DNA of 7,707 bases from an uncultured Anaerovibrio sp. (lineage in GTDB: Bacteria; Bacillota; Negativicutes; Selenomonadales; Selenomonadaceae), in the NCBI GenBank assembly GCA_902785445.1, contig CACZYN010000086.1, positions 1 to 7,707 of the forward strand. Reading direction: 5' to 3'. Below are positions 1 through 5,997 of this stretch, piece after piece. The position numbers were made by a program, and so were the translations under genes. Each line of letters opens with the position of its first letter. The first letter of the stretch is position 1. The notes below the pieces were generated by a model. The model searched no databases, was not told where the DNA came from, and was given only the letters and a program-made list of their open reading frames with translations.

Positions 1-52
1 GCCCCAGCCTTCCAAGCTGGTCACGTGGGTTCGATTCCCATCACCCGCTCCA
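1..52 (+). tRNA. tRNA-Gly (TCC), 5' part missing at window edge
   Basis: This is the 3' part of a glycine tRNA. The window begins just before the anticodon arm. A five-pair stem (4-8 with 16-20) closes a seven-base loop with anticodon TCC at 11-13. The T arm with GGTTCGATTCC and an encoded CCA (50-52) follow. The acceptor 5' strand and D arm lie upstream of the window. It reads GGA glycine codons and heads the visible part of a four-gene tRNA cluster. Confidence 0.95.
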
Positions 53-64
53 TATAAGCATTTT

Positions 65-153
65 GCCGGGGTGGCGGAACTGGCAGACGCACGGGACTTA
101 AAATCCCGCGGTTGGAAACAACCGTACCGGTTCGATTCCGGTCCTCGGCACCA
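65..153 (+). tRNA. tRNA-Leu (TAA)
   Basis: This is a class II (long variable arm) leucine tRNA. The acceptor strand GCCGGGG opens the gene, and the D arm carries the GGCGGAA...GGCAGACGC pattern typical of tRNA-Leu. The anticodon stem (92-96 with 104-108) encloses TAA at 99-101. An extra arm of about 14 bases precedes the GGTTCGATTCC T loop, and CCA is encoded at 151-153. It reads UUA/UUG codons. Confidence 0.97.
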
Positions 154-184
154 CTTGTAATTTTGCTTTTTATATTGTTATTAT

Positions 185-271
185 GCGGCCGTGGCGAAAC
201 GGCAGACGCGCTAGCTTCAGGCGCTAGTGGGGGTTGACCCCGTGGTGGTTCAAATCCACTCGGCCGCACCA
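185..271 (+). tRNA. tRNA-Leu (CAG)
   Basis: This is a class II leucine tRNA. GCGGCCG (185-191) pairs with CGGCCGC (261-267). The anticodon stem 211-215 with 223-227 encloses CAG at 218-220. It has a long variable arm, a T loop and encoded CCA (269-271). It reads CUG codons. It sits 31 bases after the previous tRNA with no terminator between, so the cluster is probably one transcript. Confidence 0.97.
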
Positions 272-289
272 TATATTTTCATATTGAAT

Positions 290-375
290 GCGGTTGTGGC
301 GGAATAGGCAGACGCGCTACTTTGAGGGGGTAGTGATCATTGGTCGTGTGGGTTCAAGTCCCACCAACCGCACCA
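290..375 (+). tRNA. tRNA-Leu (GAG)
   Basis: This is a class II leucine tRNA. GCGGTTG (290-296) pairs with CAACCGC at the 3' end. The anticodon stem 317-321 with 329-333 closes with a T-G wobble and encloses GAG at 324-326. It has a long variable arm and encoded CCA (373-375). It reads CUU/CUC codons. It is the last gene of the cluster, followed 10 bases later by a terminator hairpin. Confidence 0.97.
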
Positions 376-385
376 TAAAAATTAT

Positions 386-412
386 CCGGGGATATCTCGG
401 AATTTTTTTTTT
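386..412 (+). terminator. Intrinsic terminator of the tRNA cluster
   Basis: A short hairpin (CCGGG 386-390 with CTCGG 396-400, one G-T wobble, five-base loop) is followed by AA and a run of ten T. The position directly after the last tRNA fits termination of the tRNA transcript. Confidence 0.8.
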
Positions 413-467
413 GCTAGAAATAAATTAAAGAAGGAATTTTATTACCAAATATTGAATATATAAGTTG

Positions 468-496
468 TTGAACTGACGGCATTTTTATTGTATTAT
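468..496 (+). promoter_or_regulatory. Sigma-A-type promoter of the chemoreceptor gene
   Basis: A -35 TTGAAC (468-473) and -10 TATTAT (491-496) are separated by exactly 17 bases. The expected start is near 503, giving a leader of about 90 bases before the ATG at 594. The assignment rests on consensus match only. I saw no sigma-28 (flagellar) promoter pattern here. Confidence 0.6.
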
Positions 497-511
497 TAGG
501 AAGTCAGTCCC

Positions 512-570
512 ATGAACGCACGTTAGAGTTTTGTAGACGAGCGAACGGGGTGCTTATTCATAGATTTTTT
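512..570 (+). promoter_or_regulatory. Structured 5' leader element before the MCP gene (unclassified)
   Basis: The leader between the predicted start (about 503) and the MCP Shine-Dalgarno can fold into one long-range stem: ATGAA 512-516 with TTCAT 557-561, GCAC 518-521 with GTGC 550-553, and GTT 522-524 with AAC 544-546. The inner loop (525-543) shows no obvious pairing. Six T follow (565-570), so the fold resembles a terminator or riboswitch expression platform. It does not match the c-di-GMP-I/II, fluoride, purine or guanidine consensus I can recall. The pairings are seen in the sequence; a regulatory role is inference. Confidence 0.4.
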
Positions 571-593
571 GCTTTAAGGTTGGAGGTATTTAT

Positions 594-2663
594 ATGTTTG
601 ATTACTTCAGAAATGCGAGCGTAAAGACGAAATTGATGCTGCTTATTGGCATTTCAGTTTTCGTCGCAATGGTTACAATGGGGATTATCCTCAATCGTAC
701 CATTACAAATCATGAAAGAGAGACCTTTCAGAATGAGACAAATTTGCAGGCTGTACAGGTAGATAATACCATTCATATTTTCCTTGACGGCTTGAAGGCT
801 GGCTTGGTAAATATGGCCAATGACCCAGCTATTCGTCAGGGGGGAAATATTACTGTTTATATTGATGGTGAGGCGGATTCCAGTGGTAATATTCCAATGG
901 ATCCAATGGCCAAGGGTGGCTTTGAGGCCGCAACCTTTGACACCTTCCATCGTTTCGTGGAGGCTAATAAAGGAACTGTATCAGTAGTTAGCTATGGTAC
1001 TACTGATGGTGGTTACCTCCAGTATCCAGCTGTAGCCCGTAAGAAGGGCTATGATGGTCGTACCCGTGATTGGTACAAGGATACCATGAAGGACACCAAT
1101 AAGGTTCGTATCACCGATCCGTTTATGACCTCCAAGGGTACGCCTACTATTGGTATTTTTGCTGTTACCAAGGATAATTCCAATAATCCATTGGGCGTAC
1201 TTGGTCTTAATGTAGATTTACCGGTTGTAACTGATATGATCAGTGAGATTAAGATTGGCGAAACTGGTAATATGGTGGTTGTAGATGGCAGTGGTGTAAT
1301 TTTCGCATCACCAGTTCATCCAGAGTACAACTTTAAGAAGCTGGCGGAAATCGAAGGCGACTTCGCTTCCTTGGCCAATGTCAAGGAAGGCATGGTTGAC
1401 ATCACCATGGATGGCGTAAACAAGGTTGTTAATGTTTATACCTCTGAGCAGACAGGCTACAAATATTTGACTATTGTTGATGAAGATCAGATTTTGGCTC
1501 CTGTACGGGAGATGCGTTGGGTCTTGATTATTGTACTGGTTCTTGCCCAGATTTTCATTCAGACACTTACTTACATGTTGTGTAATGCACTGTTTAATCC
1601 ACTCAATGAGTTGGCTGGTGCATCCGAAGAAATTGCCAACGGCAATATCCGTAAGTTCCACTTGGTATATGATTATCATGATGAGGTTGGTCGTCTCTGT
1701 GTAGCTTTTGCTAAGATGACGGACCAGTTAAAGGGCTTGCTGGAGCAGATTCAGCACAGTTCCGAGCAGGTTTCGGCTGCTTCCAGCGATTTGTCTGAAG
1801 GCTCCGAGCAGTGTGCTGAGACCATCACTCATGTTGCTGGTAAGGTCAGCGATATCGCTGGTGCTGCTCAGCAGCAGAATGATACCATGATTAATGTTGT
1901 CAGCCAGATCAGAAACATGACGGAAAATGTTACATCCATTGCTACCAGTGCTGAGCGTATGAGCAGTGCTTCCGCTAACGCCGGTAAAGCAGCTGAACAG
2001 GGTGAGGCAGCTATTAATCGTGCTGTCAGCCAGATGGATCAGATTACAGATACCGTTGACCAGTCCGCTGAGGCTGTGGCTGAGCTGGGTGTTCGTTCCC
2101 AGGAAATTGGCGAAATCATCAATACCATTTCCGGTATAGCTGACCAGACTAATTTGTTGGCTCTTAATGCTGCAATCGAGGCTGCCCGTGCTGGTGAGCA
2201 TGGCCGTGGCTTCGCAGTAGTTGCCGATGAAGTACGTAAGTTGGCTGAGCAGTCCTCCGAGGCCGCTGGCGAAGTTGCATCCATTATTCAGGCTATTCAG
2301 AGCGAGACTCAGAAGGCTGTTAATAGCATGAAGAAGGGTACTGATGCGGTTAAGACCGGAAGTGAAGTTGTAGCTCAGGCTGGTGAGCAGTTCCAGAAGA
2401 TTGTAGATAATGTTAAGGAAGTGGATGCACTCATCCATGAGGCTGCCAAGGCAGCTACTGCCACTGCAGATTCCAGTTCTGAGGTGCTGAATTCCGCCGA
2501 AGAGGTAGAGAAGGTAACCAACACAGTTACCGGCAATATAGATTCCATTTCCTCGGCAACTGAGGAACAGTCGGCAACCATGGAAGAGATTGCGGCATCT
2601 ACCCGTAACTTGTCCGAGTTGGCAGCCGATTTGAAGAAGGAATTGCAGAAGTTTAGATTTTAA
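594..2663 (+). CDS. Methyl-accepting chemotaxis protein, dCache sensor
   Basis: This is a transmembrane chemoreceptor (689 aa) that senses a small extracellular ligand and controls the CheA-CheW kinase complex. TM1 is at about residues 14-33. An extracytoplasmic double-Cache domain spans about 40-300, TM2 about 309-332, and a HAMP domain about 333-386. A long coiled-coil signalling domain runs to the C terminus. Its hairpin tip carries the hallmark AGEHGRGFAVVADEVRKLAE (533-552). The cytoplasmic arms are about 150 residues on each side of the tip, in the range of the 40H-44H classes. There is no C-terminal NWETF-like CheR tether. The sensor contains Y153, R158, W160 and Y161, matching half of the dCache_1AA amino-acid motif, but T179 and N206 stand where aspartates are expected. 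GGAGG (582-586) sits 7 bases before the ATG. The gene is monocistronic, with its own promoter and terminator. The ligand cannot be told from the sequence. Confidence 0.95.
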   Translation: MFDYFRNASVKTKLMLLIGISVFVAMVTMGIILNRTITNHERETFQNETNLQAVQVDNTIHIFLDGLKAGLVNMANDPAIRQGGNITVYIDGEADSSGNIPMDPMAKGGFEAATFDTFHRFVEANKGTVSVVSYGTTDGGYLQYPAVARKKGYDGRTRDWYKDTMKDTNKVRITDPFMTSKGTPTIGIFAVTKDNSNNPLGVLGLNVDLPVVTDMISEIKIGETGNMVVVDGSGVIFASPVHPEYNFKKLAEIEGDFASLANVKEGMVDITMDGVNKVVNVYTSEQTGYKYLTIVDEDQILAPVREMRWVLIIVLVLAQIFIQTLTYMLCNALFNPLNELAGASEEIANGNIRKFHLVYDYHDEVGRLCVAFAKMTDQLKGLLEQIQHSSEQVSAASSDLSEGSEQCAETITHVAGKVSDIAGAAQQQNDTMINVVSQIRNMTENVTSIATSAERMSSASANAGKAAEQGEAAINRAVSQMDQITDTVDQSAEAVAELGVRSQEIGEIINTISGIADQTNLLALNAAIEAARAGEHGRGFAVVADEVRKLAEQSSEAAGEVASIIQAIQSETQKAVNSMKKGTDAVKTGSEVVAQAGEQFQKIVDNVKEVDALIHEAAKAATATADSSSEVLNSAEEVEKVTNTVTGNIDSISSATEEQSATMEEIAASTRNLSELAADLKKELQKFRF

Positions 2664-2694
2664 TACTTCCAACTGAATTAAACATAAAAATATT

Positions 2695-2730
2695 TGGCCA
2701 GTGTCCTGTAGACGCTGGCCATTTTTTCTT
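2695..2730 (+). terminator. Intrinsic terminator after the MCP gene
   Basis: An 11-pair stem, TGGCCAGTGTC (2695-2705) with GACGCTGGCCA (2711-2721, one T-G wobble), has a five-base CTGTA loop and is followed by TTTTTTCTT. It lies 31 bases after the MCP stop and isolates that gene from the next unit. Confidence 0.92.
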
Positions 2731-2751
2731 GAGATATTTTCCATAATCCTG

Positions 2752-2760
2752 TGGTAAAAT
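2752..2760 (+). promoter_or_regulatory. Possible extended -10 promoter for the chimeric ORF and mtaB
   Basis: TGGTAAAAT (2752-2760) fits an extended -10 (TGn plus TAAAAT). The nearest -35 candidate, TTGAGA at 2729-2734, is 20 bases away, which is too far for a standard promoter. It is offered because a promoter is expected between the MCP terminator and the next gene, and nothing better is visible. Confidence 0.3.
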
Positions 2761-2799
2761 ACTAATACAATAGGTGGAAAATATATATAGGTGATAGAT

Positions 2800-3804
2800 A
2801 TGTTGAAGTTTTTTGTAATTTTAATCCTAATTTTAACCAGTATAATAATACTGACCCAAAAATGTGCCGGTATGTTGTGTAACGGGAAGCGGCAAAAGCA
2901 GATAAAGCGAGCGGTACTGTATATTGATGTCTTGCTGATTGGTGGCATGGTATTCGCCTTTACCATAGGTCATGGTAATTTCTTGGTGGGGCTCATTCTG
3001 CATATTGCGGCCATGGTATTTATGGGGCAGATTGTATTTGATGGTTTAATATTATGTTTTCGTCTGTTTAAATGGTTTCAGAGAAGGGCAATGTCCAGTC
3101 CGGTAGATGAAAGTCGGAGAAGCTTCCTAAAGGGAGTCAGTATGCTTCCTATAGGAGCAGCGGTAATAGCGTTATATGGCGGTCTTGTGGAAAAAAATGC
3201 TACTGTGGTGCGTAGGTTCAATGTTCCTGTTGCCGGTATTCCAGAAGATATAAATGGCTTTACGGTGGTCCAGTTAAGCGATATTCATTTGGGACCATTT
3301 ATGAACTTGGAGGATTTGGACAGTCTCATGCAAAAGGCCACGGAGCTGGGGATAAATACCATTGTGCCTTTGACCAGTGATAATTGTGTGGTACGCTACG
3401 ATGCCAAGAAGGCCAAAGCCAAGCAGGATAAGTGGCAGAAAATTGCCAATGAAGCCGGGAAACAGTGCGGCCGCAGCCAGCTGCCCCAGGTGCAGGAAAT
3501 TCAGCCATTGAAGCAGTGGCTTACAGAGATGTCCGGCCAAAAAACTGATTTTGCCATTTGCATGTGCTATGAAAATGAGGAGCAGACTGGTATTAAGGAA
3601 TTGTTGAACAGGTGCAGTCAGAAGCGCTTTGCCATAGTAATTGGCCCTGAGGGGGGATTTTCCCTAGCTGAGGCAGAATTTGCCCAAAAATTGGGCATTC
3701 CTTCTGTGAGCTTGGGTAATCGCATTTTGCGGGCTGAGACGGCTGCTATTGCTGCTATGGCTATAATTCAATACGAAAAGGGTGACTTAGGAGGTAGAAT
3801 GTAG
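2800..3804 (+). CDS. rsmE: Chimeric ORF: metallophosphoesterase N-terminus joined to RsmE C-terminal SPOUT domain
   Basis: Two families are joined in one frame (334 aa from the ATG at 2800). Residues 1-165 look like the start of a membrane-anchored YkuE/YaeI-type calcineurin-like phosphoesterase. They include hydrophobic helices, a twin-arginine-like SRRSFLK (105-111) before another hydrophobic stretch, and the first metal motif LSDIHLG (D161, H163). From about residue 177 (QKATELG) it is RsmE, the enzyme that methylates U1498 of 16S rRNA at N3. The SPOUT knot is complete at its end, with GPEGGF (282-287) and RILRAETAA (308-316). Missing are the phosphoesterase GDxxD, GNHE and GHxH motifs, and RsmE's PUA-like domain plus first SPOUT strand (roughly its first 80 residues). 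Activity of either half is doubtful. I chose the ATG at 2800 because AGGTGA (2789-2794) sits 5 bases before it; an in-frame GTG at 2791 would add three residues. It is either a real deletion fusion or an assembly artefact. Confidence 0.85.
   Translation: MLKFFVILILILTSIIILTQKCAGMLCNGKRQKQIKRAVLYIDVLLIGGMVFAFTIGHGNFLVGLILHIAAMVFMGQIVFDGLILCFRLFKWFQRRAMSSPVDESRRSFLKGVSMLPIGAAVIALYGGLVEKNATVVRRFNVPVAGIPEDINGFTVVQLSDIHLGPFMNLEDLDSLMQKATELGINTIVPLTSDNCVVRYDAKKAKAKQDKWQKIANEAGKQCGRSQLPQVQEIQPLKQWLTEMSGQKTDFAICMCYENEEQTGIKELLNRCSQKRFAIVIGPEGGFSLAEAEFAQKLGIPSVSLGNRILRAETAAIAAMAIIQYEKGDLGGRM
3301..3345 (+). other. Junction zone of the metallophosphoesterase-RsmE fusion
   Basis: The sequence encodes MNLEDLDSLMQKATELG. 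The left part continues naturally from the phosphoesterase LSDIHLGPF motif, and KATELG is the RsmE signature. LxxLMQK-like helices occur in both families, so the breakpoint cannot be placed to a single base. No insertion-sequence end or long repeat is visible at the join. Confidence 0.65.
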
Positions 3805-5105
3805 TGTCAACAGTGGCATTTATTACCCTTGGCTGCAAGGTTAATCAATATGAAACAGAGGCCATGGAAGGCCTTTTTAAGCAACAGGGCTATGAAATAG
3901 TATCCCATACGGAACCAGCGGATGTGTATGTAATCAATACTTGTTCCGTCACCAGTTTTGGGGACAAAAAATCCCGGCAGCTGATCCGTCGGGTTCATCG
4001 CCTGAATGAGAAGGCAGTTATTGCCGTGACTGGGTGTTATTCCCAGGCATCCCCGGAGCAGGTCAAGGCCATTGAGGGTGTTCGGGTGGTATTGGGAACC
4101 CGGGAACGGGGCCACATTGTGGACTACGTTAAACAGGCTTTGCAAGAGGGTGGCATTATCGATGGCGTGACGGACATTATGCAGGCTACGGAGTTTGAGG
4201 ACATTCCCCTGTATGAAATGCCTGCCCGCACCCGGGCCTTTCTGAAAATTCAGGAGGGTTGTACCAATTTTTGCAGTTATTGTATTATCCCCTTCACCCG
4301 GGGACCACTACGGTCCCGCTCCCTGGCCAGTATAAGAGCTGAAGCGGAGAAGTTACTTAGCAATGGTTTTAAGGAAATTGTCTTTACGGGTATTCATTTA
4401 GGGGCCTATGGCAAAGATTTTAAGGATGGAACCAATCTTTACGATGCAGCCAGGGAAGTTTTGGATTTGCCTGGTTTACGCCGTTTGCGTCTCAGTTCTC
4501 TGGAATCCATTGAATTATCACCGGAACTGCTGGAATTGATAAAGAGCCATCCCAAGTTTGCCCATCATCTCCACTTGCCTTTGCAGGCAGGTTCTGATGC
4601 CGTGTTAAAAAAGATGAACCGCCATTATAACCGGGCTGAATTTGCTGAGCTTATTGCCAATGTGCGGGACAAGGTGCCCGGGGTAGCTATATCCACGGAT
4701 ATAATAGTGGGCTTCCCGGGGGAAACCGAGGAAATGTTTGCTGAAAGCCTAAATTACATTCAAGACTTAGATTTTGCCCGGGTGCATGTATTTCCTTACT
4801 CTCCACGGACGGGTACACCGGCGGCCAAAATGCCGGATCAGGTAAGTGAACCGGTGAAAAAGGATCGGGTGCATCGGTTGCAGCAATTAGCTGATGAAAT
4901 GGCGGAAAACTATCATCGGAAATATTTGGGCACGGTTCAGGAGGTTCTCTTTGAAACCAAGGAGAAAGGAATTACTGACGGCTTGACAGATACTTATATT
5001 CGGGTATATACCGATGATGATGTTTTGCCGGGAGAAATCTACAAAGTTCAGCTGGAAAAATTGTATAAAGATGGTGTATATGGTAAAATATACAAGCGTG
5101 ATTAA
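3804..5105 (+). CDS. mtaB: tRNA (t6A37-C2)-methylthiotransferase MtaB
   Basis: This radical-SAM methylthiotransferase (433 aa, normal length) converts N6-threonylcarbamoyladenosine-37 of ANN-decoding tRNAs to the 2-methylthio form. The N-terminal UPF0004 domain carries the cysteines for one [4Fe-4S] cluster: C11 (LGCKVNQYE), C47 (INTCSVT) and C78 (TGCYSQ). The radical-SAM cluster motif is C153-x3-C157-x2-C160 in EGCTNFCSYC. A C-terminal TRAM domain (about 375-433) would bind tRNA. LGCKVNQYETEAM and the single TRAM favour MtaB (YqeV) over MiaB or RimO. The start is GTG at 3804, supported by AGGAGGT (3789-3795) eight bases upstream. Its first G is the last base of the preceding TAG stop, indicating translational coupling to the chimeric ORF. 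All catalytic residues are present. Confidence 0.95.
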   Translation: MSTVAFITLGCKVNQYETEAMEGLFKQQGYEIVSHTEPADVYVINTCSVTSFGDKKSRQLIRRVHRLNEKAVIAVTGCYSQASPEQVKAIEGVRVVLGTRERGHIVDYVKQALQEGGIIDGVTDIMQATEFEDIPLYEMPARTRAFLKIQEGCTNFCSYCIIPFTRGPLRSRSLASIRAEAEKLLSNGFKEIVFTGIHLGAYGKDFKDGTNLYDAAREVLDLPGLRRLRLSSLESIELSPELLELIKSHPKFAHHLHLPLQAGSDAVLKKMNRHYNRAEFAELIANVRDKVPGVAISTDIIVGFPGETEEMFAESLNYIQDLDFARVHVFPYSPRTGTPAAKMPDQVSEPVKKDRVHRLQQLADEMAENYHRKYLGTVQEVLFETKEKGITDGLTDTYIRVYTDDDVLPGEIYKVQLEKLYKDGVYGKIYKRD

Positions 5106-5139
5106 TTTACAGGCATATTAGCGGAGGAGGTGTACCAAA

Positions 5140-5487
5140 ATGGCAGATTGTATTTTTTGTAAGATTGCAAACAAGGAAATTCCATCCACGATTGTGTTTG
5201 AGGATGAGCAGGTCATCGCCTTTAAGGATTTGGAGCCTCAGGCCCCAGTCCATGTGCTTGTAATTCCTAAAAAGCATGTTGAAAGTGTTGGAGCCTTAAA
5301 GTCCGAGGATAAGGACTTAATCGGGCATATTATGTGTGAGGTTATTCCTAAGATTGCTAAGGAGCAAGGAATTGCTGAAAAGGGCTTTAGAGTAGTTGCC
5401 AATACCGGTGACGAAGGTGGCCAGACCGTCCATCATTTGCATTTTCATGTATTGGGCGGACGCTCTATGCAGTGGCCTCCAGGCTGA
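5140..5487 (+). CDS. hinT: HIT-family (HINT) purine nucleotide-binding hydrolase
   Basis: This is a small cytoplasmic histidine-triad protein (115 aa, full length for HINT). The family hydrolyses AMP-lysine and other purine nucleoside phosphoramidates; the physiological role in bacteria is poorly defined. The HIT motif is HHLHFHVLGG, with the triad H99, H101 and H103; H101 corresponds to the nucleophile. The N-terminal ADCIFCKI (C4, C7) resembles the zinc-binding end of Bacillus-type HIT proteins. The C-terminal RSMQWPPG is the usual HINT tail. A strong Shine-Dalgarno, GGAGGAGG (5123-5130), lies 9 bases before the ATG. It follows mtaB by 34 bases with no terminator, so it is probably cotranscribed, and the mtaB-HIT-rpsU order is common in Negativicutes and other Firmicutes as I recall. 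Confidence 0.95.
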   Translation: MADCIFCKIANKEIPSTIVFEDEQVIAFKDLEPQAPVHVLVIPKKHVESVGALKSEDKDLIGHIMCEVIPKIAKEQGIAEKGFRVVANTGDEGGQTVHHLHFHVLGGRSMQWPPG

Positions 5488-5513
5488 TGCTGTGGGCAAT
5501 TCATCCGATTATA

Positions 5514-5543
5514 TTGACACGGCATTACAATTTCGTGTATAAT
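5514..5543 (+). promoter_or_regulatory. Strong sigma-A promoter of rpsU
   Basis: A perfect -35 TTGACA (5514-5519) and a perfect -10 TATAAT (5538-5543) are separated by 18 bases. The predicted start is near 5550, leaving a leader of about 50 bases. This gives S21 expression independent of the mtaB-HIT transcript, although no terminator separates them and read-through is likely to contribute. Confidence 0.85.
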
Positions 5544-5547
5544 TATC

Positions 5548-5591
5548 GGGTGTAGTTATGAAATACACTCCCAAGTCAATTGGAGGGGGGG
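5548..5591 (+). promoter_or_regulatory. rpsU leader with hairpin and G-rich Shine-Dalgarno
   Basis: GGGTGTA (5548-5554) can pair with TACACTCC (5564-5571), allowing a G-T wobble. An alternative stem, CCAA (5571-5574) with TTGG (5580-5583), would cover the start of the unusually G-rich Shine-Dalgarno GGAGGGGGGG (5582-5591). The two folds share bases at 5571, so they compete. The base pairs are visible; a regulatory switch is speculative, and the first hairpin would start almost at the predicted transcription start. Confidence 0.3.
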
Positions 5592-5599
5592 AAAAATAG

Positions 5600-5782
5600 A
5601 TGGCAAACGAGATTAAGGTTGGCAAGAACGAAAGTATTGACAGCGCACTCCGCAGATTTAAGCGCATGAGCCAGAAGGCTGGTACCATCGCTGAGGTTAG
5701 AAAGCGTGAGCATTACGAGAAGCCTAGTGTTCGCCGTAAGAAGAAGTCTGAGGCAGCCCGTAAGCGCAAGTTCAGAGCTTAA
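5600..5782 (+). CDS. rpsU: 30S ribosomal protein S21
   Basis: This is a small, very basic protein (60 aa, typical length) of the 30S subunit, located near the anti-Shine-Dalgarno end of 16S rRNA, where it helps initiation. Diagnostic S21 features are the N-terminal KVGKNESIDSALRRFKR, the middle GTIAEVRKREHYEKPS and the Lys/Arg-rich tail RRKKKSEAARKRK. Codon choice is strongly optimised (CGT, AAG, GTT), fitting high expression. It has its own consensus promoter and a long hairpin behind it. Confidence 0.98.
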   Translation: MANEIKVGKNESIDSALRRFKRMSQKAGTIAEVRKREHYEKPSVRRKKKSEAARKRKFRA

Positions 5783-5804
5783 TAAAAAGCTGAATATTGA
5801 TTTT

Positions 5805-5850
5805 AAAGACTATAATCGCTTATTTTTATAAGTGGTTATAGTCTTTACTT
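5805..5850 (+). terminator. Long hairpin terminator after rpsU
   Basis: An arm of 19 bases beginning AAAGACTATAA (5805) pairs with one ending TTATAGTCTTT (5846). All positions are paired apart from a short T-rich loop, with two G-T wobbles. The T tract after the stem is weak (TTTACTT), and an A/T-rich flank lies on the other side, so it may act in both directions. Confidence 0.65.
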
Positions 5851-5920
5851 ATGTTTAATTAAAATAAAATTATAAAAGGTTCCGTAGCATTAAAGTTCAG
5901 TTAAATTAAGGCTTAGAGTA

Positions 5921-5950
5921 TTGTCAAGGTTGTTTTTCTCGTGCTATATT
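5921..5950 (+). promoter_or_regulatory. Promoter of the exported hypothetical protein
   Basis: A -35 TTGTCA (5921-5926) and -10 TATATT (5945-5950), each one mismatch from consensus, are separated by 18 bases. The start expected near 5957 lies downstream of the upstream in-frame GTG (5941), which supports the later ATG at 5998. Confidence 0.6.
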
Positions 5951-5997
5951 CTAGTCAAGAACAAACGGAAATAAAAAATAATGTGGGGGGAACAAAA

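Noticed and set aside
21..272. Minus-strand 83-codon ORF across the tRNA genes
   Set aside because: It is antisense translation of tRNA-Leu sequences. The DRNRTGTVVSNRGILSPVRLP type of peptide is a familiar spurious annotation.
512..526. Four-codon upstream ORF (ATG AAC GCA CGT TAG) in the MCP leader
   Set aside because: It has no Shine-Dalgarno within the short distance from the predicted transcription start, and the ATG is used in the base of a stem. Chance is more likely than a leader peptide.
503..593. c-di-GMP riboswitch in the MCP leader
   Set aside because: CGCAC at 517-521 recalls the c-di-GMP-I start, but the GGCAAACC-type segment and the GGGACGCAAAGCC core are absent.
1728..2966. 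Minus-strand 412-codon ORF opposite the MCP signalling domain
   Set aside because: It mirrors the repetitive heptad coding of the MCP. It crosses the MCP terminator and the next gene start, has no good ribosome site and matches no family.
5941..5997. GTG start at 5941 for the exported protein
   Set aside because: It lies upstream of the predicted transcription start and between the -35 and -10 elements, lacks a ribosome site, and would put 19 polar residues before the signal peptide.
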